A stretch of DNA of 19,335 nt from Deltaproteobacteria bacterium (GCA_019314105.1 JAFCZY010000030.1:1-19335), one strand, 5' to 3'. Shown: positions 6,662 through 14,347, counted from the stretch's first letter. The notes: generated by a model from the sequence alone, not told the origin. A program made the numbers and translations.

Positions 6662-7114
6662 TTATTGATTCAGCCGGTCAAAATTAGAAAATATTTTATT
6701 TAAAGTAGTTTTGCATTGAACCATTTCTTCCGGAGGGATTTCCTGTTCCGCCTCTTCTAACAATTCTTCAACAACACCAATCAATTCTGGTTTAAAATTC
6801 TTGGCTTTATGGGTCAGATAAACAAGCTTGCTTCGTTTATCATTTCTGTCCGGTATTCTTAACACCATGTTCTTTTTTTCCAGAACATTTAAAAGCCTTG
6901 TAATGGCAGCCTTGTCTTTAACCGCTATATTGGAAAGTTCCTGCTGAGTTCGTCCATCTTTTCGATACAGATGGACAAGGATGCTCCATTGTTCATAGCT
7001 CACATCAAACCCGGCATCTAAAAATTTTTTAGTCAATCTTTTAATAATTGATCTGGATGTTCTGCCTACTAGATATGCAATAGACGAATCAATAACTTTC
7101 TCAAATGTTTCCAT
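6662..7114 (-). CDS. MarR-family transcriptional regulator
   Basis: This is a 150-residue winged-helix dimer of the MarR type. The N-terminal dimerisation helix (residues 1-30) is followed by the DNA-binding part: YEQWSILVHLYRKDGRTQQELS, AVKDKAAITRLLNVLEKKNMV, and the wing RIPDRNDKRSKLVYLT with the conserved Asp-Arg pair. The C-terminal helices (about 110-148) complete the dimer interface. It lies downstream of the TRAP genes on the same strand, but a hairpin at 7171-7205 separates them, so it probably has its own promoter within 7115-7170. The ribosome site is weak. MarR proteins usually sense small aromatic or oxidative signals; the ligand here is unknown. Confidence 0.9.
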   Translation of the reverse strand: METFEKVIDSSIAYLVGRTSRSIIKRLTKKFLDAGFDVSYEQWSILVHLYRKDGRTQQELSNIAVKDKAAITRLLNVLEKKNMVLRIPDRNDKRSKLVYLTHKAKNFKPELIGVVEELLEEAEQEIPPEEMVQCKTTLNKIFSNFDRLNQ

Positions 7115-7170
7115 ACGGGTATTTCTTATCTCACAATCGTTGACATTGCAACTAATTTTTCAATAAAAAA

Positions 7171-7205
7171 ATCACCCCTGACACGAATAAACCGTCAAGG
7201 GTGAT
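7171..7205 (-). terminator. Hairpin terminator after the TRAP permease gene
   Basis: ATCACCCCTGAC (7171-7182) pairs with GTCAAGGGTGAT (7194-7205) with one mismatch and an 11-base loop. On the - strand the stem is followed by a T-run (complement of 7164-7170). On the + strand a T-run lies at 7211-7217. It can therefore act in both directions. It lies about 20 bases past the permease stop. Confidence 0.75.
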
Positions 7206-7226
7206 ATAATTTTTTTTAGATGTTTT

Positions 7227-8411
7227 CTATGCTGGTTTTTTTTTAAAAAGATCTTTTATGTTACCAAACCAGATACCACTGAGGAGCCACGAATAAAGCC
7301 AGGTACCAAACAGAATCAGGATAAATGCCTTGATAATATCGGTTGAACTGCCATTAAGGGAAAACCCGGGTACATAACCGAAAAGGATGGGGCCCAGGTA
7401 TAAAAATTTTGCAAATTTAAATGACGTAAAGGCTGTTTTCCACATATTGGCTTTTGCAATGGTTGCACCGGCAAAGGCGGCTATACAGACTGGCGGTGTG
7501 ATATTGGAATCCTGAGACAGCCAGTAAACAATCATATGGGCGGCTATTTCATTGACTCCCAGATGGGTCAGGGCAGGAACAGCAACAACTGCTGTAATCA
7601 AATAGGCTGCCGTCACCGGCACTCCCATTCCCAGCACAAGGGAGGCAAGGGCTATCAGAAATATGGTCAGCAATAAAGAACCACCTGCCAGCTCGATCAC
7701 AATATCGGCAAAGGTCAGCACCAGACCCGAAAACGTCAAAACACCGATGATAATTCCGATAATACCAACCGTTGCACCGATCTTGAGACTGTTGGCAGTC
7801 CCTTCTCTTGCAGCTATAACAAATCTTTTGGGACCGATTCTGGTCTCTTTCCTTGCATAACTGATGACAATACAGGACACAAGCCCTATCATGGCTGAGT
7901 ATCCGGGAGAAAAGCCGTAGAGCATAAAAATGGTTATAACAATCAAGGGAATCATATAAAACCATTCTTTTTTAAAAATTTCCATGGCTGACGCTTCTGA
8001 TTTTTCACCCACAATATTATGCATCTTGGCATAATAATGGACCATACAGAAAACACTGAAAAAATACATAAACGCGGGAAATATAGCCACAAGCATAATT
8101 TTGGAATAGGGTACGCCTGTCAGCTCTGCCATGATGAATCCACCCGCACCCATAATAGGCGGCATGAACATTCCACCAATGGAAGCAGCCGGTTCTATTC
8201 CGCCGGCAACATGGGGTTTAAATCCCGCTTTTTTCATCATGGGGATGGTAAACATGCCTGTAGAAACTGTGTTGGCAATGGCAGACCCTGAAATGGAGCC
8301 GAAAAGTCCCGAGGCAATAACAGAAACTTTAGCAGGCCCGCCAATTGTATGACCGACGGCAGCAAGGGGCCAGTCAATAAAAAATTTCTGTGCCCCGCAT
8401 TTTTCTAAAAA
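7227..8411 (-). pseudogene. TAXI-type TRAP transporter fused permease, C-terminal part (DctM-like), gene broken
   Basis: The DctM-like large membrane domain of a TRAP transporter powers Na+- or H+-driven uptake with a periplasmic binding protein. In this frame similarity starts at FLEKCG (about 8411) and continues through GGPAKVSVIASGLFGSISGSA, the MFTIPMMKKAGFKPHVAGGIE stretch and FMPPIMGAGGFIMAELTGVPY, all typical of TAXI fused permeases. Many membrane helices follow up to the KKKPA C-terminus. An ATG at 8255 could start a 342-residue fragment, but it lies mid-domain. The N-terminal part is in the neighbouring frame (next entry). Together they give about 570 residues. Compared with family sequences as I recall them, about five residues of a membrane helix are missing at the junction. 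The transporter is probably inactive unless the ribosome or polymerase slips on the T-run there. Confidence 0.75.
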
Positions 8412-8941
8412 AGCAAAATCACATAGGTGGCCAGAACATTGGCCATAATGCCAAAGACCCCGTCACTCTTATAAAATATACTGACACACAGCTCAGTAAA
8501 AGGAGCGCCTGCATGGGAAACCAGATCCGGCGCCAGATACCCGTAAATACCATAGGTCAGCATGACGACGCCCAAAAAGACAAATACATTACCGACCACC
8601 CGTCTGGCCAGTTCAATACCAATTAATACTCCGATAATGGCAAATACCATATCGGTCTGTGTTTCAGCACCGGTCCTGTAATTAATTGTTTCAAACATAA
8701 ACATCCAGTAGCCGATGGAAACAAGGGAAAGAAGGATGAGGATATAGTCTACAACCCTCATAATTTTTGATTTTGATTTATATAACAGGAAGATAAGAAC
8801 ATAGGTTATAATGACATACGCTCCCCTGTGATACTGGGTTGCCATGGGATGAATCAACGCAGCATAGGAGTAAAAAATGACCAGGAACACTGAGCATACA
8901 TCAAATACGATCTGCTCAAATCTATTTAGCTCTTCGTACAC
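8405..8941 (-). pseudogene. TAXI-type TRAP transporter fused permease, N-terminal part (DctQ-like and first DctM helices), gene broken
   Basis: The 178-residue N-terminal portion starts at GTG 8941 (MYEELNRFEQIVFDVCSVFLV), a typical fused-TRAP N-terminus. It carries about six hydrophobic helices, corresponding to the small DctQ-like subunit and the beginning of the large subunit: GVLIGIELARRVVG, FVFLGVVMLTYGIYGYLAPD, and finally GIMANVLATYVILLF. The stop at 8405-8407 falls where the family normally continues into an FGAFLEKSG-like segment. That segment is found here in the -1 frame, across the run of six T on the - strand. Expression presumably comes from a promoter upstream of the binding-protein gene, whose stop codon is about 144 bases away. 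Confidence 0.75.
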
Positions 8942-8963
8942 GGTTTGCCTTTTTGTTGTTTGA

Positions 8964-9002
8964 AATCTTTGGGGGCAGATTTCAAATCTTTCCCCAAAGA
9001 TT
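8964..9002 (-). repeat. Intercistronic hairpin between TRAP binding protein and permease genes
   Basis: AATCTTTGGGG (8964-8974) and CCCCAAAGATT (8992-9002) form a perfect 11-base inverted repeat with a 17-base loop. The loop contains part of a second, smaller palindrome (GATTTCAAATC at 8979-8989). No U-run follows on the - strand, so a simple terminator is unlikely. Such hairpins often protect the upstream binding-protein mRNA so that it is made in excess over the permease; that role is inferred. Confidence 0.55.
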
Positions 9003-9085
9003 CAGTTACCGGTTAAAGGATACGAATTTTTTTTATTTAAAACCTCGCATCTTTAATAAGATATACCCATTAAATTAACTTATGT

Positions 9086-10051
9086 CTATTTTAAAATACC
9101 TTTCTCTTTCCAGAATTTTATAGCACCCGGATGAAAAGGCGTTACGACACCGTCAGCGCCGGTTGCAAGGGCCATCTTCTTAAATGTCTTTTTAGCAGCA
9201 TGCATATGGGCCAGCCCCTCATCCGTATAAATAAGGGAAAGTATTTCATATACAGAATCTGCAGACACTTTTGAATTGGCTACCCAAAGGGCGGAATCCT
9301 GGAAGGAAGGAGAGTCATAGTCTACTCCCTTATAGGTCCCTGCAGGAACAGACAGTTTTGCAAAGTATGGATATTTTTTGTAAAATCCGCTTGCTGTGGC
9401 ATCTGCATCAAGATTTACAAGGGCAATGTCATTGGTCTGTGCCGCCATGATGACTGCACCACTCGGAAAAGCTGTAAACAGCCAGAAAGCATCCAACTGG
9501 TGGTTACCAAATGCCTGGGCGGCATCATTGTAGCCCATGGCATTTCTTTCAATTTTATCCCAGACACCCATGTGGCTGAAAAAAAGTTCACAGTTTGCAA
9601 ATGCACCAGAACCGGCATTCCCAACACCCACTTTTTTGCCCACCAGATCTTTTACGCTTTTAATTCCGGAATCTGCACGAACAATAAGCTGACCCGGTGC
9701 ACCATAGAGCCATGCAACAGCCAAGACATCTTCATATTTTTTGGTATCATTTTTCATCATGCCATTTCGGCCCAGATAAACATGACCAGAATAAACAACG
9801 CTAAACTGTTGTTTTCCAGAATTTGTTTTTCTCAAGTTTTCAACGGAACCTGCTGAAGACTGTGCCTGTATTTTAAATGTGGCAGCTTCTTTCAAGGGTT
9901 TATACACCTGAACTGCATTAGCAACCACCTGGAATGTGCCACCGGCAGGGCCGCCACCAAATACGAGTCTTTCTTTTGAAAAAGCGGTCTGGCAAAATGC
10001 CATGGTGAGAACTGCGATAAACCCAATAATTAATAACTGTTTACTTTTCAT
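9086..10051 (-). CDS. TAXI-family TRAP transporter substrate-binding protein
   Basis: This periplasmic solute receptor delivers substrate to the TRAP permease encoded downstream. A Sec signal peptide covers residues 1-25 (KSKQLLIIGFIAVLTMAFC core, likely cleavage after AFS). The mature protein begins RLVFGGGPAGGTFQVVANAV, the hallmark of the TAXI subfamily. It continues with IQAQSSAGSVENLRKTNSGK, SGIKSVKDLVGKKVGVGNAGSG and GYNDAAQAFGNHQLDAFW, in the expected order for a two-lobe receptor. The 321-residue length is normal. AGGAGG lies just before the ATG. Known TAXI ligands include glutamate and other small organic acids; the ligand here cannot be told. The protein is intact although the permease gene is disrupted. 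Confidence 0.92.
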   Translation of the reverse strand: MKSKQLLIIGFIAVLTMAFCQTAFSKERLVFGGGPAGGTFQVVANAVQVYKPLKEAATFKIQAQSSAGSVENLRKTNSGKQQFSVVYSGHVYLGRNGMMKNDTKKYEDVLAVAWLYGAPGQLIVRADSGIKSVKDLVGKKVGVGNAGSGAFANCELFFSHMGVWDKIERNAMGYNDAAQAFGNHQLDAFWLFTAFPSGAVIMAAQTNDIALVNLDADATASGFYKKYPYFAKLSVPAGTYKGVDYDSPSFQDSALWVANSKVSADSVYEILSLIYTDEGLAHMHAAKKTFKKMALATGADGVVTPFHPGAIKFWKEKGILK

Positions 10052-10171
10052 ACGATCCTCCTGTTTGTTGTTGTTAAAACATAAAATTCCATCTCCACCA
10101 TTTAACAGGCTACTATATATGAAGTCAACGAATCAATTGGAAGATTTCTGATTCTGGTATAGGTAAATTTC

Positions 10172-10957
10172 TTACAAAATCTGATCCACAGAGGAGAGAA
10201 TATGGGAAAATCTCTGGCCGTTTTTAGATGTCTCTTTATAAAATGTCAGGCTTTTTTTAACGATGCCCAATACCTCATCATGGGTGTGGAGCCCGGATAT
10301 TTCCATGGCAAGCCTGGGATGACGCCCCAGCCTTCCCCCCAACAGCACCCGAAAACCTTTTTCTTTTTCTCCAATGGTTCCGGTGGGACAGGCATTTATA
10401 CACTTGGCACACATGAGGCATTGATTATAATTAATCAAAGGCGTTTCATCCCCCTCATCAAGCGTAATGGCGTTTTCATCACAAGCTTGAACGCAGGCAT
10501 TGCAAAGAGTGCAGGCTTCATCGAAAATCCCTGGAAGAACCGCTCCAATGATGCCAATATCCACGATCTGGGGTCTTGAGCAGGCATTGGGGCAATCGGA
10601 AAGTGAAATTCTGAATTCATGGTGAAATTTTAAATCCCCTTTTACGCTCTCTTTTAAAAAAGAAAGGATATCCTCTTGTTCAATCATTGTTTCAATATCC
10701 TTTGCCAGCCGGGTGCCAGAATTCGCCGTATTCGGGCATCCCGAACTCCCAAAACAGGTGGACACCTCATATCCTTTGATATCTTTTTCCATTCCGCCTT
10801 TGGACAGAAACTTTTGTTTTAATTCAGTCACATCTGATACGTCAACAGATGCCTTTCTTTTTTGTGTAACAAACTCCTCAACTTTTTTCTTTACTTTTTT
10901 CCTTATAAAAAAAGGAACTTTTTTTATGGCCCTGTCTGCATCCCGGGACCACTTCAT
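10172..10957 (-). CDS. Small siroheme nitrite/sulfite reductase-like protein with PCP_red and two 4Fe-4S ferredoxin domains
   Basis: This 261-residue cytoplasmic redox protein has three parts. Residues 1-45 (KWSRDADRAIKKVPFFIRKK) resemble the PCP_red domain of protochlorophyllide reductase-like proteins. Residues 60-140 carry a nitrite/sulfite reductase signature, CFGSSGC (Cys68, Cys74) and SDCPNACSRPQ (Cys122, Cys126), the CX5C...CX3C set that binds a 4Fe-4S cluster bridged to siroheme. Residues 149-190 hold two ferredoxin motifs (Cys149/152/155/159 and Cys180/183/186/190). It is far smaller than DsrA or assimilatory sulfite reductase. Its start overlaps the ferredoxin-like gene stop as ATGA, and it is the last gene of the hcp operon, so a role in nitrite, NO or hydroxylamine reduction or electron transfer is plausible. 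Substrate is not established. Confidence 0.82.
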   Translation of the reverse strand: MKWSRDADRAIKKVPFFIRKKVKKKVEEFVTQKRKASVDVSDVTELKQKFLSKGGMEKDIKGYEVSTCFGSSGCPNTANSGTRLAKDIETMIEQEDILSFLKESVKGDLKFHHEFRISLSDCPNACSRPQIVDIGIIGAVLPGIFDEACTLCNACVQACDENAITLDEGDETPLINYNQCLMCAKCINACPTGTIGEKEKGFRVLLGGRLGRHPRLAMEISGLHTHDEVLGIVKKSLTFYKETSKNGQRFSHILSSVDQIL

Positions 10958-11697
10958 GGAAGAATTTCTCCGCGGTAACTGACCACAACCTCCTTATACG
11001 GAATATCAACACCTGCTTTTTCAAGGGCTTTTTTAATGATCATGGGCATGGCAGAACAACAAGGCACTTCCATGATGACAGCTGTGATACTCTTGATTCC
11101 GGACACTTTAAAAACCTGGGAAAGTTTTTCTACATTTTCATCGGCATTGTCAAATTTGGGGCACCCTATCATTACAGTATTCCCTTTTAAAAAATCTGCA
11201 TGAAAAGTGGGGTATGCCACAGGCACACAATCGGCTGCAATCACAAGATTCGAATCTTTGAGAAAGGGTGCGCCGGCAGGAACCAGTTTAATCTGAACCG
11301 GCCAGTGTCCCAGGCTGGATGCGCCGCCGGACGATTGTATGCTTGGTTTATTGGCACAGTCACAAGCCCCCGCATTGGCTGTCGGGAAGGTACTGATGGT
11401 TGTGGAAGGACATCCGCAACCATCAGGTTCTGCCTGCTTTTTATCCGCTTTCTGCTGTTTTAAAAATACTTCAACGGCTTCTTCATCAAAATCGTCTGCT
11501 TCTCTTTCTATAATTTTTAACGCATCCTGGGGACAATCACCAATGCACGCCCCTAAGCCATCACAATATTTATCCGCAATCACTTTTGCCTTGCCGTCTA
11601 TGATTTGAATCGCCCCTTCTGCACAGGCAAGCACACAATTACCGCAGCCATCACACAATTTTTCGTCTATTTCTATAATTTTTCTCATTATTTTCAT
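10954..11697 (-). CDS. 4Fe-4S ferredoxin-like protein of the hcp operon
   Basis: This 247-residue cytoplasmic iron-sulfur protein probably carries electrons within the hcp module. The first cluster motif is complete (Cys15, Cys18, Cys21, Cys25 in CDGCGNCVLAC). The second, CDGLGACIGDCP (Cys45, Cys51, Cys55), lacks the usual second Cys, so its cluster ligation is uncertain. A Lys/Gln/acidic linker leads to a Cys-rich patch (DGCGCPS and GACDC, about 92-116). The remainder is a conserved C-terminal domain with LGHWPVQIKLVPAGAPF, VIAADCVPVAYPTFHADFL, GCPKFDN and VIMEVPCCSAMPM, holding further Cys. Proteins of this layout are often encoded beside hcp in anaerobes. AGGGGG precedes the ATG. The end overlaps the next start by four bases. 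Confidence 0.82.
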   Translation of the reverse strand: MKIMRKIIEIDEKLCDGCGNCVLACAEGAIQIIDGKAKVIADKYCDGLGACIGDCPQDALKIIEREADDFDEEAVEVFLKQQKADKKQAEPDGCGCPSTTISTFPTANAGACDCANKPSIQSSGGASSLGHWPVQIKLVPAGAPFLKDSNLVIAADCVPVAYPTFHADFLKGNTVMIGCPKFDNADENVEKLSQVFKVSGIKSITAVIMEVPCCSAMPMIIKKALEKAGVDIPYKEVVVSYRGEILP

Positions 11698-11722
11698 GTT
11701 GTCCCCCTTACGCTATATTAAT

Positions 11723-11761
11723 TTGAATCCCATGCGCTTTTGCGGGTCGCATAGGATTCAA
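11723..11761 (-). repeat. Intercistronic hairpin between the HD-domain and ferredoxin genes
   Basis: TTGAATCCCATGCG (11723-11736) pairs with CGCATAGGATTCAA (11748-11761), loop 11 bases. The single mismatch becomes a G-U pair only in RNA from the - strand, which fits a structure in the hcp operon transcript. It begins about nine bases after the HD gene stop and has no U-run, so processing or RNA stability is more likely than full termination. Confidence 0.6.
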
Positions 11762-11770
11762 CATTATTTT

Positions 11771-12505
11771 CTAATTCGTCTCCACCAACACTTGTTTAGC
11801 CAATTCATTACCAGCTGTGGTTAGAAAAAGCCGGTCAAGCTTGGCGAAAAATTTTTTGTCATCCACACCGTTTTTTCCTTCGCAACTTACCATATGAGTG
11901 AGCATATCGGCATCATGCAAGACTTTACGGTTCAAACTGTCATCTTCTGCCGGGCGATTGTGATGTCCCACGATATCAATGACTTCATTAATCAATTCTT
12001 CTTTTGCTCCCAGTTTTTCCATCAGTTCTCTGGCTACTTTCGGACTCTCTTCTGCCATATATTCAGGCTTGATTGAATCATATTTTTCAAGAACATTTTT
12101 CACACCGATATCATATAAATATGCCGCACAAAGAACCACGGCAAGGTTTGCCCTTTCTTTTTTCCCAATTTTTTCTGCGAAATTGGCCATCTTTGCGGTA
12201 TGCCCGATACGCTTGAAATCTGTTCCCATATATCGTTTCATTTCTACAGCCACCCGATCTTTTAAGAGATCCTCTCTTTGGGCAACAAATTCTTCAGGCA
12301 GCGTGCCAAGACATTGCTCGGCAAATTTACAATAGGAGGCACAGCCAAAATCCATCTTGGGATTAACAATTTTTTTCTTACAGTTTGCGCATCTTCGAGT
12401 AGCATCATCCTTGAAAAATTCCATGGGATGACCGCATTCCGGACATTTCGTTTCAAAGATAGCATCCTTATTCCAGTATTGGGTATCTTGTCCCGGACAT
12501 TTCAT
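11771..12505 (-). CDS. HD-domain protein with N-terminal zinc ribbon (hcp-operon type), HD doublet altered
   Basis: This 244-residue cytoplasmic protein has an N-terminal zinc-ribbon pair (Cys21/Cys24 and Cys39/Cys42), then FGCASYCKFAEQC (Cys55, Cys59, Cys65), and an HD-type hydrolase fold from about 85. His102 (RIGHTAKMA), His181-His182 (VGHHNRP) and the HDAD at 197-200 are in place. The central doublet, His-Asp in the family, reads Tyr131-Asp132 (AAYLYDIG), so one metal ligand is missing. Proteins of this layout are found with hcp in Desulfovibrio-like bacteria, as I recall; their substrate is not known to me. AGGAGG precedes the ATG at 12505. The gene lies between hcp and the ferredoxin-like gene, with hairpins in both gaps. 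Confidence 0.82.
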   Translation of the reverse strand: MKCPGQDTQYWNKDAIFETKCPECGHPMEFFKDDATRRCANCKKKIVNPKMDFGCASYCKFAEQCLGTLPEEFVAQREDLLKDRVAVEMKRYMGTDFKRIGHTAKMANFAEKIGKKERANLAVVLCAAYLYDIGVKNVLEKYDSIKPEYMAEESPKVARELMEKLGAKEELINEVIDIVGHHNRPAEDDSLNRKVLHDADMLTHMVSCEGKNGVDDKKFFAKLDRLFLTTAGNELAKQVLVETN

Positions 12506-12521
12506 TTTAAACCTCCTTTAA

Positions 12522-12584
12522 TGAGATTTGCGTGGTAAGTGGTGAGATTTGAGAACAGATAATGTATTTTTCTCAAATCTCACC
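12522..12584 (-). repeat. Long hairpin with a duplicated arm between hcp and the HD-domain gene
   Basis: GGTGAGATTTGAGAA (12541-12555) and TTCTCAAATCTCACC (12570-12584) form a perfect 15-base stem with a 14-base loop. The outer flanks GTAA and TTAC can extend it past a two-base bulge. TGAGATTTG occurs again at 12522-12530, close to the AGGAGG of the HD gene, so the far arm could pair with either copy. No U-run follows. The structure lies 21 bases after the hcp stop and could set expression of the downstream genes relative to hcp. Confidence 0.6.
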
Positions 12585-12605
12585 TTACAAATTTTACATC
12601 TTAAT

Positions 12606-14249
12606 TTACTTACCCTGCATCATGGCTTCAATATCAGCATCCGCCTCTGTAATCGGTTTAATATTAAAATTTTCAACCAATACATTCAGTACTGTCGGGG
12701 AAATAAATGCCGGCAGTGTGGGCCCCAGTCGAATACCCTTTACGCCCAGATGAAGCAACGCCAGAAGAACGGCAACGGCTTTTTGCTCATACCATCCAAT
12801 ATCAAAGGAAATTGGAAGGTCATTAATATCATCAAGCTCAAAAACTTCTTTCAGTTTAAGGGCAATCACCGCCAGAGAGTAACAATCGTTACACTGACCC
12901 GCATCCAATACTCTTGGGATACCGCCGATATCACCCAGATCAAGCTTATTGTATCTGTACTTTGCACATCCGGCAGTCAGAATGATGGTGTCTTTTGGCA
13001 GTTTTTCAGCAACTTCGGTAAAATAATTTCTTCCTTTTTGACGACCGTCACATCCGGCCATAACAACAAACCGTTTAATAGCACCTGATTTTACAGCATC
13101 AACCACCTTGTCTGCAAGCGCCAATACCTGATTGTGGGCAAATCCACCGACAATTTTACCGGTTTCAATTTCTTCCGGTGCGGGACAGGTTTTGGCAAGT
13201 TCGATAATTTTAGAAAAATCTTTTACGCCATCGCTTGCCCTGTCTGAAATATGTTTTATTCCCGGAAAAGAAACCACGCCAGTGGTAAAGACTCTGTCTT
13301 TATAGGTGTTTTTCTTTTTCATCGGAATAATACAATTAGTGGTCATGAGGATGGGACCATTAAAGGATTCAAAATCCTCATTTTGATGCCACCAGGAACT
13401 TCCATAATTGCCTTTAAGATGAGCAAACTTTTTAAATGCAGGATAATAATTAGCAGGAAGCATTTCGCCATGGGTATAGACATCCACGCCGGTTCCTTCA
13501 GTTTGTTTTAAAAGTTCTTCCATGTCTTTAAGATCATGCCCTGAGATTAATATTCCAGGGTTTGTACTGACGCCGATATTGACTTCAGTCAGTTCTGGAT
13601 GACCATAGGCAGTTGTGTTGGCTTCATCAAGGGCTGCCATGGTTGTCACTGCCACTTCACCCGCTTTAAGGACCATCCCTACCATTTCATCCACAGAAAG
13701 ATCCTGGGTAGTAGATGCAAGGGCTTCAAAAATAAAATCAAAAATTTCATCTTTTTCAACGCCCAGAACAGATGCATGATCGGCATAAGCACAAATCCCT
13801 TTTAATCCGATAATCAGAAGTTCCCGAAGAGATCTGACATCTTCGTTTTCCGTGGCAAGGACCCCAACGGTTTCAGCCTTGGCTTTAAAAGAAGCCGTAT
13901 CGTCGGAATACCAGGTGGCACTTTCATGAAGATCCGAGCCCACCTTATCTTTTACATTCTCATAAAGCTCTTTTTTGACGTTCTGAGCCTGCTGAATCCA
14001 TTCAACTAATTTTTCTTCATTAAAATTGGTGTTTGTTATGGTGGTGAAAAGTGCCTGAGCAACAAACAAGCCTGCATCTTTAGGTGTTTCTGCACCTTGA
14101 GCCTTTGCCGCACTGGCAATAACACCGATTCCTTTCAGGTTAAAAATTAACAAATCCTGAAGATTGGCTGTATCATTTTCTTTTCCACACACACCCTTAA
14201 TGGTGCACCCTTGGTTTTTCGCTGTTTCCTGACATTGAAAACAAAACAT
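12606..14249 (-). CDS. hcp: Hybrid cluster protein (class I Hcp; NO/hydroxylamine reductase)
   Basis: Hcp is a cytoplasmic Fe-S protein that reduces NO to N2O in E. coli and hydroxylamine in vitro, and may have S-nitrosylase roles. The 547-residue length is normal for class I. The N-terminal Cys3, Cys6, Cys15 and Cys21 (CX2CX8CX5C) bind the cubane cluster. All seven hybrid-cluster ligands of Desulfovibrio vulgaris Hcp have counterparts at a constant offset of six: His238, Glu262, Cys306, Cys400 (the persulfide Cys), Cys428, Cys453 and Glu488. It is the first gene of a leftward operon and is divergent from a Crp/Fnr-family regulator. AAGGAG precedes the ATG. No Hcr reductase gene is present; the ferredoxin-like protein downstream could supply electrons. 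Confidence 0.96.
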   Translation of the reverse strand: MFCFQCQETAKNQGCTIKGVCGKENDTANLQDLLIFNLKGIGVIASAAKAQGAETPKDAGLFVAQALFTTITNTNFNEEKLVEWIQQAQNVKKELYENVKDKVGSDLHESATWYSDDTASFKAKAETVGVLATENEDVRSLRELLIIGLKGICAYADHASVLGVEKDEIFDFIFEALASTTQDLSVDEMVGMVLKAGEVAVTTMAALDEANTTAYGHPELTEVNIGVSTNPGILISGHDLKDMEELLKQTEGTGVDVYTHGEMLPANYYPAFKKFAHLKGNYGSSWWHQNEDFESFNGPILMTTNCIIPMKKKNTYKDRVFTTGVVSFPGIKHISDRASDGVKDFSKIIELAKTCPAPEEIETGKIVGGFAHNQVLALADKVVDAVKSGAIKRFVVMAGCDGRQKGRNYFTEVAEKLPKDTIILTAGCAKYRYNKLDLGDIGGIPRVLDAGQCNDCYSLAVIALKLKEVFELDDINDLPISFDIGWYEQKAVAVLLALLHLGVKGIRLGPTLPAFISPTVLNVLVENFNIKPITEADADIEAMMQGK

Positions 14250-14310
14250 AGTACTTTCTCCTTATATTATAGTTAACGAACAATTAATCTTTACATCCTG
14301 GTTTGAAATT

Positions 14311-14316
14311 ATTATA
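14311..14316 (-). promoter_or_regulatory. Candidate -10 element of the hcp promoter
   Basis: The - strand reads TATAAT here. The Crp/Fnr-type palindrome at 14334-14347 would be centred near -37 relative to the start this box predicts, or near -40 for the overlapping AATAAT, close to the position of a class II Crp/Fnr activator site. A second TATAAT lies nearer the gene (about 14267), so the exact start is uncertain. Confidence 0.45.
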
Positions 14317-14333
14317 AATAAAGAGGGAAATCC

Positions 14334-14347
14334 TTGACCTGGATCAA
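14334..14347. promoter_or_regulatory. Crp/Fnr-type operator, probably HcpR-like, in the divergent hcp-regulator region
   Basis: TTGACCTGGATCAA fits the Fnr-family pattern TTGAN6TCAA and extends to CTTGACCTGGATCAAG. It lies about 91 bases from both the hcp start and the proposed regulator start. In deltaproteobacteria the Crp/Fnr-type regulator HcpR controls hcp in response to nitrosative stress; the adjacent regulator is the obvious binding candidate. Assignment is by pattern and position. Confidence 0.7.

Noticed and set aside
9500..9856. A 118-codon + strand frame within the TRAP binding-protein gene
   Set aside because: It is the antisense shadow of a clear TAXI receptor gene.
12549..13088. 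A 179-codon + strand frame overlapping hcp
   Set aside because: It is antisense to a fully conserved Hcp coding region with all ligands present, and its product has no known features.
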